From Bacteroidetes bacterium GWB2_32_14 (GTDB lineage: Bacteria > Bacteroidota > Bacteroidia > Bacteroidales > UBA12077), in contig MENK01000017.1 of the NCBI GenBank assembly GCA_001768235.1, positions 1 through 64,000 of the forward strand: a stretch of DNA of 64,000 nucleotides, written 5' to 3'. Each line of letters begins with the position of its first letter. The stretch's first letter is position 1. Shown piece by piece: positions 9,726 to 18,650 of this stretch. The position numbers and the translations under genes were made by a program. The notes under the pieces were generated by a model that saw nothing but the letters and a program-made list of their open reading frames with translations, was not told the DNA's origin and made no database searches.

Positions 9726-10445
9726 TTAATAAATCTGTATGGAATGTTTTTTTAATTCTTTCGAAAGGCTTTTAGCATCGCCTAAAATGCTATTCATTAA
9801 ATTCCAAAACCCGGCTTTGTGGTTTTTTTCAATTGTATGACAAAGTTCGTGAATTATAACATAATCTATCAGGTTATCGGGAAGTCGCATCAGGTGAATA
9901 TTTAAGTTAATATTGTTAATTGCTGAACAACTGCCCCAGTTTGATTTATTATTTTTAAGAAAAACTTTTTTATAGTTAAAATTCAGTTGCTCTGCCAACT
10001 GTTTTGTTCTTCCGGGTAAAAATTCTTTTGCTTCTATCCGTAAAGCCCAATCTATGGATGTTCGTATTAATTTTTGGATATTTTGATTTTCAACATCTGA
10101 ATTATCGGGGTATCTTAAATCTATAGTATCGGGAGTTAAGCGTGCTGTAAACTTAATGTTGTTATGGCTTGATATATTTAATATTCGGCTTCGGGTTTTA
10201 AATTCCGATTTTTCGTTGAAGCAGGTATATTTTTTTTCAAAAGCTTTTATCTTGGGAAGGTTTTCATAAATCCAGGGTTTACGTTTTTCAACAATTCTTA
10301 AAGCATCGGAATAGCTCACGAATAAAGGCATATTAACAATTACTCCTTTAAGTGGTTGTATGGAAATACGAATAGCTTTTGAACGTGAGTTTTTTCGGAA
10401 TTTAACATTTCCTATCCCTTCAACAAAATACAATTTATCTGCCAT
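9726..10445 (-). CDS. YgjP-like (DUF45/SprT-like) zinc metallopeptidase
   Basis: This 239-residue protein has the DUF45/YgjP arrangement. An N-terminal beta-rich part (RKNSRSKAIRISIQPLKGV) is followed by the WGSCS signature (NKSNWGSCSAINNINLN) and the HExxH-type zinc motif HELCH with a downstream His in the KNHKAGFW segment. The second zinc-binding His pair and catalytic Glu are therefore present. No signal peptide is seen, so it is probably cytoplasmic. Family members are predicted metal-dependent hydrolases; the substrate is unknown. It begins 11 bp after the stop of the upstream hybrid kinase and is probably co-transcribed with it. Confidence 0.85.
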   Translation of the reverse strand: MADKLYFVEGIGNVKFRKNSRSKAIRISIQPLKGVIVNMPLFVSYSDALRIVEKRKPWIYENLPKIKAFEKKYTCFNEKSEFKTRSRILNISSHNNIKFTARLTPDTIDLRYPDNSDVENQNIQKLIRTSIDWALRIEAKEFLPGRTKQLAEQLNFNYKKVFLKNNKSNWGSCSAINNINLNIHLMRLPDNLIDYVIIHELCHTIEKNHKAGFWNLMNSILGDAKSLSKELKKHSIQIY

Positions 10446-10456
10446 TTACCAAGAAA

Positions 10457-13321
10457 TTACTTATCGAGAAATTTTGAAATTTTGTTCAAAAGTAAATTTA
10501 TTTCGATAGGTTTAATAACAAAATCATCGTATCCAATTTCAATTATCTCTTGTTTATCAGATTCCATAGCATAGGCTGTTTGAGCAATAATAGGTATTTT
10601 ATTTCCGTTTTGTTTAAGTTGTTTTACCGCCTGATGCCCATTTAAAACAGGCATTTGAATATCCATGAGAATTAAATCAAAATCCGGATTATTACCAATG
10701 AAATCAAGAACTTCCTTCCCATTTTTAGCCCAGGTAATATGTATATTCGTTTTTTCAAGTATTGCTTCAAGGAACTTGAAATTTGTTGGAGCATCTTCGG
10801 CAATAAGGATTTTTTTTCCTCTCCAGTTCTTTTGTCCTAAGAGGGTTAATTCTGCTGATAATTCTTTCGTATTCACTTCTTTTTTATAAGGGAGCGAAAA
10901 ATAAAAGGACGAACCGATACCTACTTCTGACTCGAACCACATTTTTCCCCCCATGGTTTCAACAAGGCTTTTTGATATTGTTAATCCCAGGCCGGTACCA
11001 TTATATTTTCGGGTGCTTGTTTCATCTGCCTGCCTGAAACGTTCAAAAACGAAAGATTTTGTTTCGTTCGGGATTCCTATGCCGGTATCTTTTACATAAC
11101 AGATTAAATTATTGTCAGCAACGGAATACCCGAATTCTATTTTCCCGCTTTCTGTGAATTTAAATGCATTGTCGAGTATATGAGTAAATATTTGTTTAAA
11201 TCGTTTAGGATCGGTATATACTATTAAATCGTTATTTTTAATTTCTTTCTTTAAAATGAGCTGAACTTTTGTAATCTCTTTGGTTTTCTTAACATTTTCA
11301 AAATTGATTAAAAGATCATCAAGAATGGTGTTGATGTTTGTGTTCATTTTATTTACAGAAAGCTGTTCGGCTTCCATTCTTGATATATCTATAATATCGT
11401 CAATAATGTTTAATAAATTATTTGCGCTTCGTTCGAGAATGGTTAAGTATTCTTTTTTCTCATCAGGAGTTATATCAGGGTTTTTAAGAAGAGCGGTAAA
11501 TCCTATAATTGCGTTCATCGGGGTTCGGATTTCGTGCGACATGTTGGTTAAAAATGCTGTTTTTAACCTGTCGGACTCCTCTGCTTTTAACCTGGCTTCG
11601 TTCAAACGTTGTTCAAAGTCTTTTTGATTCGATATGTTCCTGTAAATAACATATCCTCCCATTTTTATATTGTTAAAAATAACCTGTGTTGCAAGAATTG
11701 AAACATATATCTTGGAACCGTCTTTACGCAAACGAATCCCCTCTGATGAAACATCTAAGCCGCATTCAATTTGATTAAAATTATCCTGAGACTGATCTTT
11801 TAATTCTTCAGGAACAATAAAATCATCCACGTTTTTATTTTGAATTTCGGATTGAGTAAAGCCAAACATCCTTGTAAATTCTTTGTTTATACGGATAACA
11901 TTATTATTGCTTCCTATGAGGACAATAGCTTCGGGAGCACTTTCAAAAAGCCCCTCGAAAAATGCCTCTTCTTCAACTTTAAGGGTCTGAACTTTTTTCA
12001 TTTCCCGAATCATTTTATTGGCCGATTGGGCAAGCGATTTAAATTCGGAGAAATTAATTTTATTCTCGTCGATTAAAACAAAATCATGAGCAGCCTTTTT
12101 AAAAAAAACCAAGAATGAATCGATATTTGATTGTGCTTTTTTTGAAACATAAAGAGCAAAAACATAAAGAAATATAAGAAGGATAATTAATACAGAACCA
12201 ACTATCAAAAGATTTTTTCTAATAGATTTGTTTAACTCTGCTTTAAGCTGCACGAGTGTTTTATCAATATCATCAATATAAACACCGGAACCAACCATCC
12301 ACTCCCATTCGGGAATACCTTTAACAAAAGAAATTTTGCGCGAAATTTCTGACGATGTAAGTTTGCTCCACGAATAATAAATAAAATCACCATCCGGATT
12401 CTTAACAGCATTTCTTTCTTCCTGTAATACTTTTAATCCCGTGGGATCTTCAAGTTCCCAAAGGTTTTTAGGCTTGTTTATGAGCTTCCCGTCAGTAATC
12501 AGGGCATCGCCGTTATAGGTGTTGATAAAGATATATCCCTGCGATCCAAACCGGATATTTGAAACCCAGTCGAGAACTTCTTCCTGAACATCTTTCGTGT
12601 AATCATCGATATATTCACCGGTTCCTATATACCAGTTAAAGTGCTTAAATTGTTTTATAAACGAGATTTTCTGATGAGCCATTTCCCGTGTGCCTGGTTT
12701 TTTCCAGTAACCATATGTAAACCCCTCGCCAGATGTTTTTATAACAGAAATTTCATCACGCACCACGTAATTTCCCATTTCATCTTGTAAATCAAGAAGG
12801 TTTTTCCCTTCATAGTCGAGTGCAACAGGATAAAGAATATCGATCCCGTCAAGAGTCCCTATGAAAAAATACCCGCGGCCGTTGTTAAACCGGATAGGCC
12901 GCAATGCATCTTTTATCAGCTTTTGAATTTCGTGTGCCGGTTTTTTACCCTTGTTTTCTGAATAAATATTTTCGGCAATACTTATGGCCTCGTACGTGCG
13001 GTTTTTTAGCAATTCTTTCAATTGCTTATCGGTTTGCTGGCGTTTAAAATTTATATAGTCAACAGCGTCAAGGGTTTCTTTTCTGATTGATTCTTTCTGA
13101 GAACTTATATAGTCTCTCTGGGTTTCCTGAATAGTATCTTTAAAATGCTTATATTCTTTATAAATCCAGAAATAACCGATAATTATGGTTAGTATAAAAA
13201 ACGCCAAAAAGGTCTCGAAAAGCAGAACCCTCACGATTTTTTTTTCTTTTCCAAAAAAGGTAAAAAACCAATTTAATACTGAAAAATTAAATTTCATTTT
13301 TCTGGTTTTACTTTGCATCAA
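10457..13321 (-). CDS. Hybrid histidine kinase with two Cache domains
   Basis: The 954-residue sensor has TM1 (~28-50) and a periplasmic region with two consecutive Cache_2-type domains (~100-240 and ~245-365; the repeated signature is GYFFIGTLDG and GYIFINTYNG with WYIGTGEYIDD / WMVGSGVYIDD). TM2 (~373-395), a PAS domain (~450-570), HisKA with the phospho-His in SHEIRTPMNAIIGF, HATPase_c (N box ILDNAFKF, G boxes DTGIGIP and GTGLGL) and a C-terminal receiver with Asp in LILMDIQMP follow. It should autophosphorylate and pass the phosphate to its own receiver; no downstream phosphotransfer protein is nearby. ATG at 13321 is used, and 13297 is an alternative. Confidence 0.88.
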   Translation of the reverse strand: MMQSKTRKMKFNFSVLNWFFTFFGKEKKIVRVLLFETFLAFFILTIIIGYFWIYKEYKHFKDTIQETQRDYISSQKESIRKETLDAVDYINFKRQQTDKQLKELLKNRTYEAISIAENIYSENKGKKPAHEIQKLIKDALRPIRFNNGRGYFFIGTLDGIDILYPVALDYEGKNLLDLQDEMGNYVVRDEISVIKTSGEGFTYGYWKKPGTREMAHQKISFIKQFKHFNWYIGTGEYIDDYTKDVQEEVLDWVSNIRFGSQGYIFINTYNGDALITDGKLINKPKNLWELEDPTGLKVLQEERNAVKNPDGDFIYYSWSKLTSSEISRKISFVKGIPEWEWMVGSGVYIDDIDKTLVQLKAELNKSIRKNLLIVGSVLIILLIFLYVFALYVSKKAQSNIDSFLVFFKKAAHDFVLIDENKINFSEFKSLAQSANKMIREMKKVQTLKVEEEAFFEGLFESAPEAIVLIGSNNNVIRINKEFTRMFGFTQSEIQNKNVDDFIVPEELKDQSQDNFNQIECGLDVSSEGIRLRKDGSKIYVSILATQVIFNNIKMGGYVIYRNISNQKDFEQRLNEARLKAEESDRLKTAFLTNMSHEIRTPMNAIIGFTALLKNPDITPDEKKEYLTILERSANNLLNIIDDIIDISRMEAEQLSVNKMNTNINTILDDLLINFENVKKTKEITKVQLILKKEIKNNDLIVYTDPKRFKQIFTHILDNAFKFTESGKIEFGYSVADNNLICYVKDTGIGIPNETKSFVFERFRQADETSTRKYNGTGLGLTISKSLVETMGGKMWFESEVGIGSSFYFSLPYKKEVNTKELSAELTLLGQKNWRGKKILIAEDAPTNFKFLEAILEKTNIHITWAKNGKEVLDFIGNNPDFDLILMDIQMPVLNGHQAVKQLKQNGNKIPIIAQTAYAMESDKQEIIEIGYDDFVIKPIEINLLLNKISKFLDK

Positions 13322-13463
13322 TAATACTTCTAATTATTTGTTTTTAAAAGTACAAAACATAAAAAATAAATCCAATTTAGATTAAAATGTAATGGTTTTA
13401 TTAAATTTGTTGATTCTTATAAATTAAAAACAGAGAATAATCCAAAATAAAACATCTCATAAA

Positions 13464-14780
13464 ATGAAAAATAACAAATTGTTGCGATACCTGGTAATAG
13501 CTGTAGTTGTGCTCATTATTTTTGCAGTAATAGGGAAAAAAGCAGGGTGGTTTGGGGGCGAGGTACTTATAAAAGTAAGTGTTGAAAAACCTGAAAGCAG
13601 GGCAATAACCGAAATAGTTACAGCAAGCGGGAAAATACAACCCGAAACAGAAATAAAAATTTCGCCCGATGTTTCTGGTGAAATTGTTGAGTTAAATATA
13701 CTTGAGGGAGATGATGTTAAAAAAGGAGATTTGCTTTTAAAAATTAAACCCGACATTTATATTTCTGCTGTTGACAGGATGAAAGCAACCGTGAATTCTG
13801 CCAAGGCAAATTACGCAAATTCACAGGCAATGCTTGAACAAATAGAGTCGAAACAGAAGCAAACAAAAAACTCGTTTGAACGCAGCAAAATATTGTGGGA
13901 GCAAAAAACCATTTCCGACTCTGATTATGAATCGGCGTTATCGGCTTACGAGATGATCAATGCCGAACTGGAAGCAGTAAAAAAATCGGTTGAATCATCG
14001 AAATATTCTGTTCAAAGTGCAGAGGCAACCTTAAAAGAAGCCCAGGAAAATCTGAATAAAACAATCATTTATGCACCTATGAGCGGAACAATATCGCGAT
14101 TAAATGTAGAAGCCGGCGAACGTGTTGTTGGAACCATGCAAATGGCGGGTACCGAGATTTTGCGTATAGCAAACCTCGACCGAATGGAAGTGAAAGTTGA
14201 AGTGAATGAAAACGATATTGTAAAAGTTAAATTGAATGATACTGCCCTCATCGAGATTGATGCATATCTTGGTGAGAAATTTAAAGGAGTGGTTACCGAA
14301 ATAGCAAATTCGGCAAATGTTACAGGAATGACTACCGATCAGGTTACCAGCTTCGATGTTAAAGTGCTGATGTTAAAAGAATCGTACACCCATTTATTAA
14401 AAAATAACAATACAAGTCCTTTTCGTCCGGGAATGTCGGCATCGGTCGATATTCAGACAAACACAAAACGTAACGTATTGTCCATACCAATACAAGCGGT
14501 AACAGCACGTGCAGATACTACGGATATTACCGGTGGTGTTGATTCTGTTAAAACCGACGATGAAATTAAAGAAATCGTTTTTGTGGTTTCGCACGATTCG
14601 GTGTATTTAAGGCCTGTAAAAACAGGTATTCAGGATAACAGGTACATAGAAATCCTTGAAGGGCTTACTCTCGACGAATCTGTTGTTGTTGCTCCGTACA
14701 GTGCAATATCAAGAAAACTGAAAGACAAATCAAAAGTTACTGTAGTTGATAAAGATAAACTCTTTGAAGAAAAAGAGTAA
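13464..14780 (+). CDS. RND/MacA-type periplasmic adaptor (membrane fusion protein)
   Basis: The 438-residue protein has an N-terminal membrane anchor (~7-25, LLRYLVIAVVVLIIFAVIG) and a biotinyl-lipoyl-like half (SGKIQPETEIKISPDVSGEI). A long alpha-hairpin coiled coil (~100-190), the second lipoyl half (IIYAPMSGTISRLNVEAGER) and beta-barrel and membrane-proximal domains complete it. It would bridge an inner-membrane exporter to an outer-membrane channel. Unusually, no MacB-type permease/ATPase or TolC gene follows; tsaB is next, 38 bp away. Its transporter partner must be encoded elsewhere. It is divergent from the hybrid kinase with ~140 bp between. Confidence 0.85.
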   Translation: MKNNKLLRYLVIAVVVLIIFAVIGKKAGWFGGEVLIKVSVEKPESRAITEIVTASGKIQPETEIKISPDVSGEIVELNILEGDDVKKGDLLLKIKPDIYISAVDRMKATVNSAKANYANSQAMLEQIESKQKQTKNSFERSKILWEQKTISDSDYESALSAYEMINAELEAVKKSVESSKYSVQSAEATLKEAQENLNKTIIYAPMSGTISRLNVEAGERVVGTMQMAGTEILRIANLDRMEVKVEVNENDIVKVKLNDTALIEIDAYLGEKFKGVVTEIANSANVTGMTTDQVTSFDVKVLMLKESYTHLLKNNNTSPFRPGMSASVDIQTNTKRNVLSIPIQAVTARADTTDITGGVDSVKTDDEIKEIVFVVSHDSVYLRPVKTGIQDNRYIEILEGLTLDESVVVAPYSAISRKLKDKSKVTVVDKDKLFEEKE

Positions 14781-14818
14781 TTTCGGAGTCTGTAATTTTC
14801 ATATTCAGGTATTTGATT

Positions 14819-15535
14819 ATGGCATTAATTCTTAGTATTGAAACATCAACACGGGTTTGTTCTGTTGCATTAATCAGGCAGGGAGTTGTTATTGGGCAAA
14901 AAGAAAGTAACGACGAAAAATCACATGCAAAATTACTTACCCTGTTTATTCACGATCTTTTAAAAGAAAATTCAATTGATTTTAAAGAGTTGAATGCCAT
15001 AGCTGTGAGCAAAGGGCCGGGATCATATACCGGTTTACGAATAGGTGTTTCAACAGCTAAAGGATTATGTTATGCACTCGATATTCCTTTAATAGCAATC
15101 AACACGTTGCAATCCATGTCGTACGGAATAATCCGACGTGTAAATTCAGGAGAAATGCAGGCCCCGGGTTTTGAAAACACGATTTTATGCCCCATGATTG
15201 ATGCCCGCAGGATGGAGGTTTACTCTGCCTTTTATAATTCAGATGGTGAAATCATACGCGATGTTAAAGCAGAAATTATTGATGAAAACTCATTTTCAGA
15301 AACACTTGATAAAACAAAAATGCTGTTTTTTGGCGATGGCACTGAAAAAGTAAAATCAGTAATTAACAGCCCAAACGCCATTTTCGTTGATGGCATAAAT
15401 CCTTCGGCAATGGATATGGCCACGTTAAGCGATCGGGCATATAAAAACAAACAGTTTGAAGATGTTGCTTATTTCGAGCCATTCTATTTAAAAGATTTTA
15501 TTGCAACAATTCCTCATAAAAATATTTTTATCTGA
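14819..15535 (+). CDS. tsaB: tRNA t6A biosynthesis protein TsaB
   Basis: The 238-residue protein matches TsaB (YeaZ). It opens with the ASKHA-fold beginning ALILSIETSTRVCSVALI, has the KSHAKLL segment and the KGPGSYTGLRIGVSTAKGL motif (~residues 65-83). TsaB is the scaffold partner of TsaD in making threonylcarbamoyl-adenosine at position 37 of ANN-decoding tRNAs, in the cytoplasm. Length fits the family. I use the ATG at 14819 rather than the TTG two codons earlier. It lies 38 bp after the adaptor gene. Confidence 0.92.
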   Translation: MALILSIETSTRVCSVALIRQGVVIGQKESNDEKSHAKLLTLFIHDLLKENSIDFKELNAIAVSKGPGSYTGLRIGVSTAKGLCYALDIPLIAINTLQSMSYGIIRRVNSGEMQAPGFENTILCPMIDARRMEVYSAFYNSDGEIIRDVKAEIIDENSFSETLDKTKMLFFGDGTEKVKSVINSPNAIFVDGINPSAMDMATLSDRAYKNKQFEDVAYFEPFYLKDFIATIPHKNIFI

Positions 15536-15577
15536 TAAATTGCATCCTATTTGTTTTAAAATAAAGAAGCAAATAAA

Positions 15578-16357
15578 ATGAATTATATAATAAAATTAAC
15601 AGGAATACTTCTCTTATTTAGTTTACAGGCCACGTTTTTTTATGGACAGGACTCTGTGAATAAAAATTCATACAAAACGGGCGAAAGGCTAAAATATATA
15701 GCCCATTTTGGGATGTTAAACGCGGGTTCTGCTTCTCTTGTAATCAAAGATTCCGTGTATTCAGGGAAAAAGGTATATCATGCCAAAGCACATGCAAATA
15801 CAATTGGCCTGGCAGATAAAATTTATAAAGTGCGCGATATTTACGAGAGTTTCTATAATCCCCAGACAGGATTGCCTTATATGTCCATACGAAATATAAA
15901 CGAGGGAAATTACAAGTATTACAACGAGGTACGGTTCTTTCATAGCGAAAAAAAGTTGCTGAGCCAGCGTTCCGGTGAGCACGAAGTACCTGAAAATATT
16001 CTCGACATGGTCTCCGCTTTTTATTATATGCGCGATGCCATGTTCGGCAAGATAAAAAAAGTGGGCGACCAGATTGTTCTCGACACCTATTTTGCCGATG
16101 AGATTTTTCCCCTTAAAATGCGGTATGTTGGTGACGAAACAATAAAAACAAAAATGGGGAAATTTTATTGCATGAAATTTTCGCCGGTTGTTGAACCGGG
16201 ACGTGTTTTCGACTCCGAAGATGATGTTACTATCTGGATTTCCAAAGACAAAAACTATATTCCTCTCCAGATACGTATCGATTTAATTATCGGTTCCATT
16301 AAATGCGACCTTGTTGAATACTCAGGATTAAAATACAAGCTTATCTTCAGGGAATAA
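15578..16357 (+). CDS. DUF3108 domain protein, exported
   Basis: The 259-residue protein has a signal peptide (GILLLFSLQATFFYGQ, cleavage near residue 23) and a DUF3108 beta-rich domain over most of its length. Recognisable segments are YKTGERLKYIAHFGMLNAGS near the start of the mature part, and MVSAFYYMRD and VWISKDKN-like (TIWISKDKNYIPLQI) later. The fold is predicted to resemble LolA/LolB-type lipid-binding barrels; the function is unknown. It follows tsaB by 42 bp and may share its transcript. Confidence 0.85.
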   Translation: MNYIIKLTGILLLFSLQATFFYGQDSVNKNSYKTGERLKYIAHFGMLNAGSASLVIKDSVYSGKKVYHAKAHANTIGLADKIYKVRDIYESFYNPQTGLPYMSIRNINEGNYKYYNEVRFFHSEKKLLSQRSGEHEVPENILDMVSAFYYMRDAMFGKIKKVGDQIVLDTYFADEIFPLKMRYVGDETIKTKMGKFYCMKFSPVVEPGRVFDSEDDVTIWISKDKNYIPLQIRIDLIIGSIKCDLVEYSGLKYKLIFRE

Positions 16358-16500
16358 AACACACCTGAAATGTCTAAAACGCATAGAGTGCCTAAAAATT
16401 AACGTTTCCCAAAAAGAAAATATGAATCAGCTCTCTCTTTTCTAAAGGGGTTGGGGGATTTTATTTTTTATTTGTATTTTAGATCTACACTAGAAAACAA

Positions 16501-16878
16501 ATGGGTAAAATCCAATACAATAAAGATTTAAGAGATTACTCAAAAGAATTAAGGAATAATTCAACAAAAGGGGAAATTATTCTTTGGAAAAAGGTTTTAC
16601 GAGCCCGCAATTTTCATGGATATCAATTTAATCGCCAATTTGTTATAGGAAATTATATTGTTGATTTTATAAGCAGGAAGCTAAAATTAATTATTGAGAT
16701 AGATGGTTATTCGCACCAGTTTAAAAGCAAAAAAGATGCAGAAAAAGATAAAAACCTAAGCAATTTAGGATATACGGTTTTAAGATTTCAGGAGAACGAA
16801 GTCCGGTATTATTTGGATGATGTTGTTTGGAAACTGGAGAAATTTTTGGAAAATATAGAAGATTCTAATCCCCCTTAA
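16501..16878 (+). CDS. DUF559 endonuclease-domain protein
   Basis: The 125-residue cytoplasmic protein is a complete DUF559 domain, a Vsr-like branch of the PD-(D/E)xK nuclease fold. The N-terminal part LRNNSTKGEIILWKKVLRA is typical. The presumed catalytic residues are in IVDFISRKLKLIIEIDG (Asp and Glu) with the YSHQ segment after it, and the ending GYTVLRFQENEV is characteristic. The actual substrate of the family is not established. It lies inside a cluster of hairpin repeats (see the element at 16431-17043), which suggests it travels with them. Confidence 0.85.
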   Translation: MGKIQYNKDLRDYSKELRNNSTKGEIILWKKVLRARNFHGYQFNRQFVIGNYIVDFISRKLKLIIEIDGYSHQFKSKKDAEKDKNLSNLGYTVLRFQENEVRYYLDDVVWKLEKFLENIEDSNPP

Positions 16879-16879
16879 T

Positions 16880-17043
16880 CCCCCTTTTTCAAAGGGGGAA
16901 AATTTAATCGGCTCCCTTTTCCAAAAGTGAAAACACAAATCAACTATCCCTTTTCCAAAGGTGGAAACATAAATCAACGCCCTCTTTCCTAAAGGGGAAA
17001 CACGAACCAACTCCCCCTTTTCTAAAGGGGGTTGGGGGGATTT
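16880..17043. repeat. Tandem degenerate hairpin repeats, about 33-35 bp period
   Basis: Five units start near 16880, 16913, 16948, 16980 and 17013. Each has the pattern CCCyTTTtCcAAAGGGg followed by an AAAyAyrAAyCAAC spacer. The first (16880-16898, CCCCCTTTTTCAAAGGGGG) and last are perfect or near-perfect hairpins; the middle three are degenerate. Confidence 0.8.
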
Positions 17044-17154
17044 AAAAACTTTTTCACCTTGATTTTTTTGTCAGAAAAGGGGAGAATTTTAAAAAGCAAT
17101 TGAAAAATTTAAAATGCTTTAAACAGGTATTCGTAATTGGTTATTGGCAATTGA

Positions 17155-18192
17155 TCATCGATGCAGGATCGTTGTTTTAGCAAATTCAATTAACGTTTCA
17201 GCGTTTTTTCCCGGGTCGTCCTGTTCAAGAGCAACTGGAAACACCGTGTTTTTTTCGCGGCTGTCAACACCAAAACTATAGCTCTTGTCGTAATAAGTAA
17301 GTGTAATATCGGCAACATCATCTAAATGGCCTGATTTAAGGCGTTCCAAAGCCTGTTTTACATGCTGGCCACCCAGGCGTTTGCCTATTTTTAAAATACA
17401 TTCCTCGAGAAAGGCCGGGTCGAAGCCGGCATACTCGGCTACAAGGCGTTTAATTCGAATGGATTTGGCTATTTCCATTTTAAGTACGGGTGCCTGCCGC
17501 ATGATATCAAATAATTCGCCCGGGATCCAGTTTGTTCCAATAGAATGACTTTCGTCTTCGAGCCAGATAGGGCGTGATGCATCTAACTGTAAATACTGGT
17601 ATATTAAATTGTTTTCGAACTGTTCGTTGGAGGGTTGTTTTTCCTGCCCCAACGCCCCGAAGGCGGAGCCTTTATGGTTTGCCAGTTTTTCCAGGTCGAT
17701 AACCTGTTCGCCTTTTTCTCTTATTTTGTGAAGGGTTTCTGTTTTGCCGCTGCCGGTTAATCCGCCAAGAATAATAATTTTTTGTGCCCCGGACAGCTTC
17801 GATTTGCCATAGCGCCTGAACGATTTATACCCTCCCGACAGCGTGTAGGTTTTTATGCCAACCATTTCGAACAGCCAGGCCATGCTCGCGCTACGCATAC
17901 CCCCGCGCCAGCAGTAAACCAGCAGTTGGTTGTTAATGGCAAGCTCCTGTGCTTTTTCGGCAAAAGGTTTCATCTTGGGGCCCACGATCTCAAGCCCTTT
18001 TAAGACTGCCGTGTTGCGGCTTATTTGTTTATAAACAGTACCCACAAGTGCACGTTCTTCGTTATCGAACAAAGGAATATTCACAGCTCCCGGGAAGTGC
18101 CCTGTTTCGAACTCGCGCGGAGAACGGACATCTACTACAGGAATGCTTTTCGACAACTCTAAAAAATCGGATATGTTTAGTTTCTGAACCAT
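17155..18192 (-). CDS. mnmH: tRNA 2-selenouridine synthase
   Basis: The 345-residue enzyme (also called SelU/YbbB) has an N-terminal rhodanese domain (~1-130) with the active-site Cys in LLVYCWRGGMRSASMAW. A P-loop domain (~135-345) with Walker A GGLTGSGKTET follows. It replaces sulfur by selenium in the wobble 2-thiouridine of tRNAs for Lys, Glu and Gln, through a geranylated intermediate, using selenophosphate. Presence implies that selD is encoded elsewhere in this genome. Length and both domains are normal. It stands alone, bounded by repeats on one side and the RiPP island on the other. Confidence 0.92.
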   Translation of the reverse strand: MVQKLNISDFLELSKSIPVVDVRSPREFETGHFPGAVNIPLFDNEERALVGTVYKQISRNTAVLKGLEIVGPKMKPFAEKAQELAINNQLLVYCWRGGMRSASMAWLFEMVGIKTYTLSGGYKSFRRYGKSKLSGAQKIIILGGLTGSGKTETLHKIREKGEQVIDLEKLANHKGSAFGALGQEKQPSNEQFENNLIYQYLQLDASRPIWLEDESHSIGTNWIPGELFDIMRQAPVLKMEIAKSIRIKRLVAEYAGFDPAFLEECILKIGKRLGGQHVKQALERLKSGHLDDVADITLTYYDKSYSFGVDSREKNTVFPVALEQDDPGKNAETLIEFAKTTILHR

Positions 18193-18650
18193 GGGTTTTT
18201 ATAACGCTGCTAAATTACATAAAAAACATTCTCTTACTTAAACGGATTTGAAAAATCAACCTGTTTTGCCTTTGATCTCTGAAAAGACGGGCAGGGATAT
18301 GAAAAAAGCGAATAATAGAATAGAGTTCCGGTATTAGTTAAAAGTTGATTTTAAACACGCTCCAATCAGGCCTCTTGCAAAAACGTGTTGTAAAACACGT
18401 CGATGGTTGGGTTACCTTTTTTAAAAAACAGGCACATGTAAGTGGAAGAGGGAAAGATTTAAGGAATAAAACAAGAATACTTATACGCTCTTTTTTAGGG
18501 TACAAGTGTTGTATAAACAAGTTGGGCATAATTTACAATGCCGTAAGACAAATTCTTATGAACATATGATAGGATAATATTGAATTGATAAATAATAAGC
18601 TAATTTAAATATTAGCATAATAATAATTTATTCACTAAAAACAATGTATT
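18193..18650. other. Intergenic region with left island boundary and RiPP promoter
   Basis: About 460 bp contain no convincing gene. The left copy of the 37-bp island repeat is at 18409-18445, preceded by a small GTGTT/AACAC hairpin (18385-18398). The last ~100 bp before the precursor gene are very AT-rich and should hold its promoter, but I see no clear TAnnTTTG element. Confidence 0.5.
18409..18445 (+). repeat. Left copy of 37-bp direct repeat flanking the RiPP island
   Basis: The 37 bp beginning GGGTTACC and ending GGCACATGTAAGTGG match 24619-24655 at 36 of 37 positions, in the same orientation. A shorter upstream block (TGTAAAACAyGT) is also shared (18389-18400 and 24587-24598). Confidence 0.85.

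Larger units (their letters stand above)
16431..17043. mobile_element. DUF559 mini-element bordered by CCCCTTT/AAAGGGG repeats
   Basis: A single DUF559 gene is enclosed by copies of the same repeat. The left edge (16431-16462) reads CTCTTTTCTAAAGGGGTTGG and continues GGGATTTT. The right edge (17010-17043) has nearly the same string in the same orientation. Between gene and right edge lie four more degenerate units. The outer copies are direct repeats and each unit is itself a hairpin. No transposase is encoded. I infer a small mobilisable or homing-like unit; DUF559 genes beside such repeats are a pattern I recall from other genomes but cannot verify here. Confidence 0.45.

Noticed and set aside
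14069-14251. Opposite-strand reading frames in adaptor, receptor and kinase genes
   Set aside because: Frames on the complementary strand of recognised genes have no start context or family resemblance; they are by-products of AT-rich coding sequence.
16880-17043. Regular repeats resembling a short CRISPR array
   Set aside because: Units are degenerate, palindromic and only ~34 bp apart, with no unique spacers of constant length and no cas genes. They fit hairpin repeats of a mobile unit.
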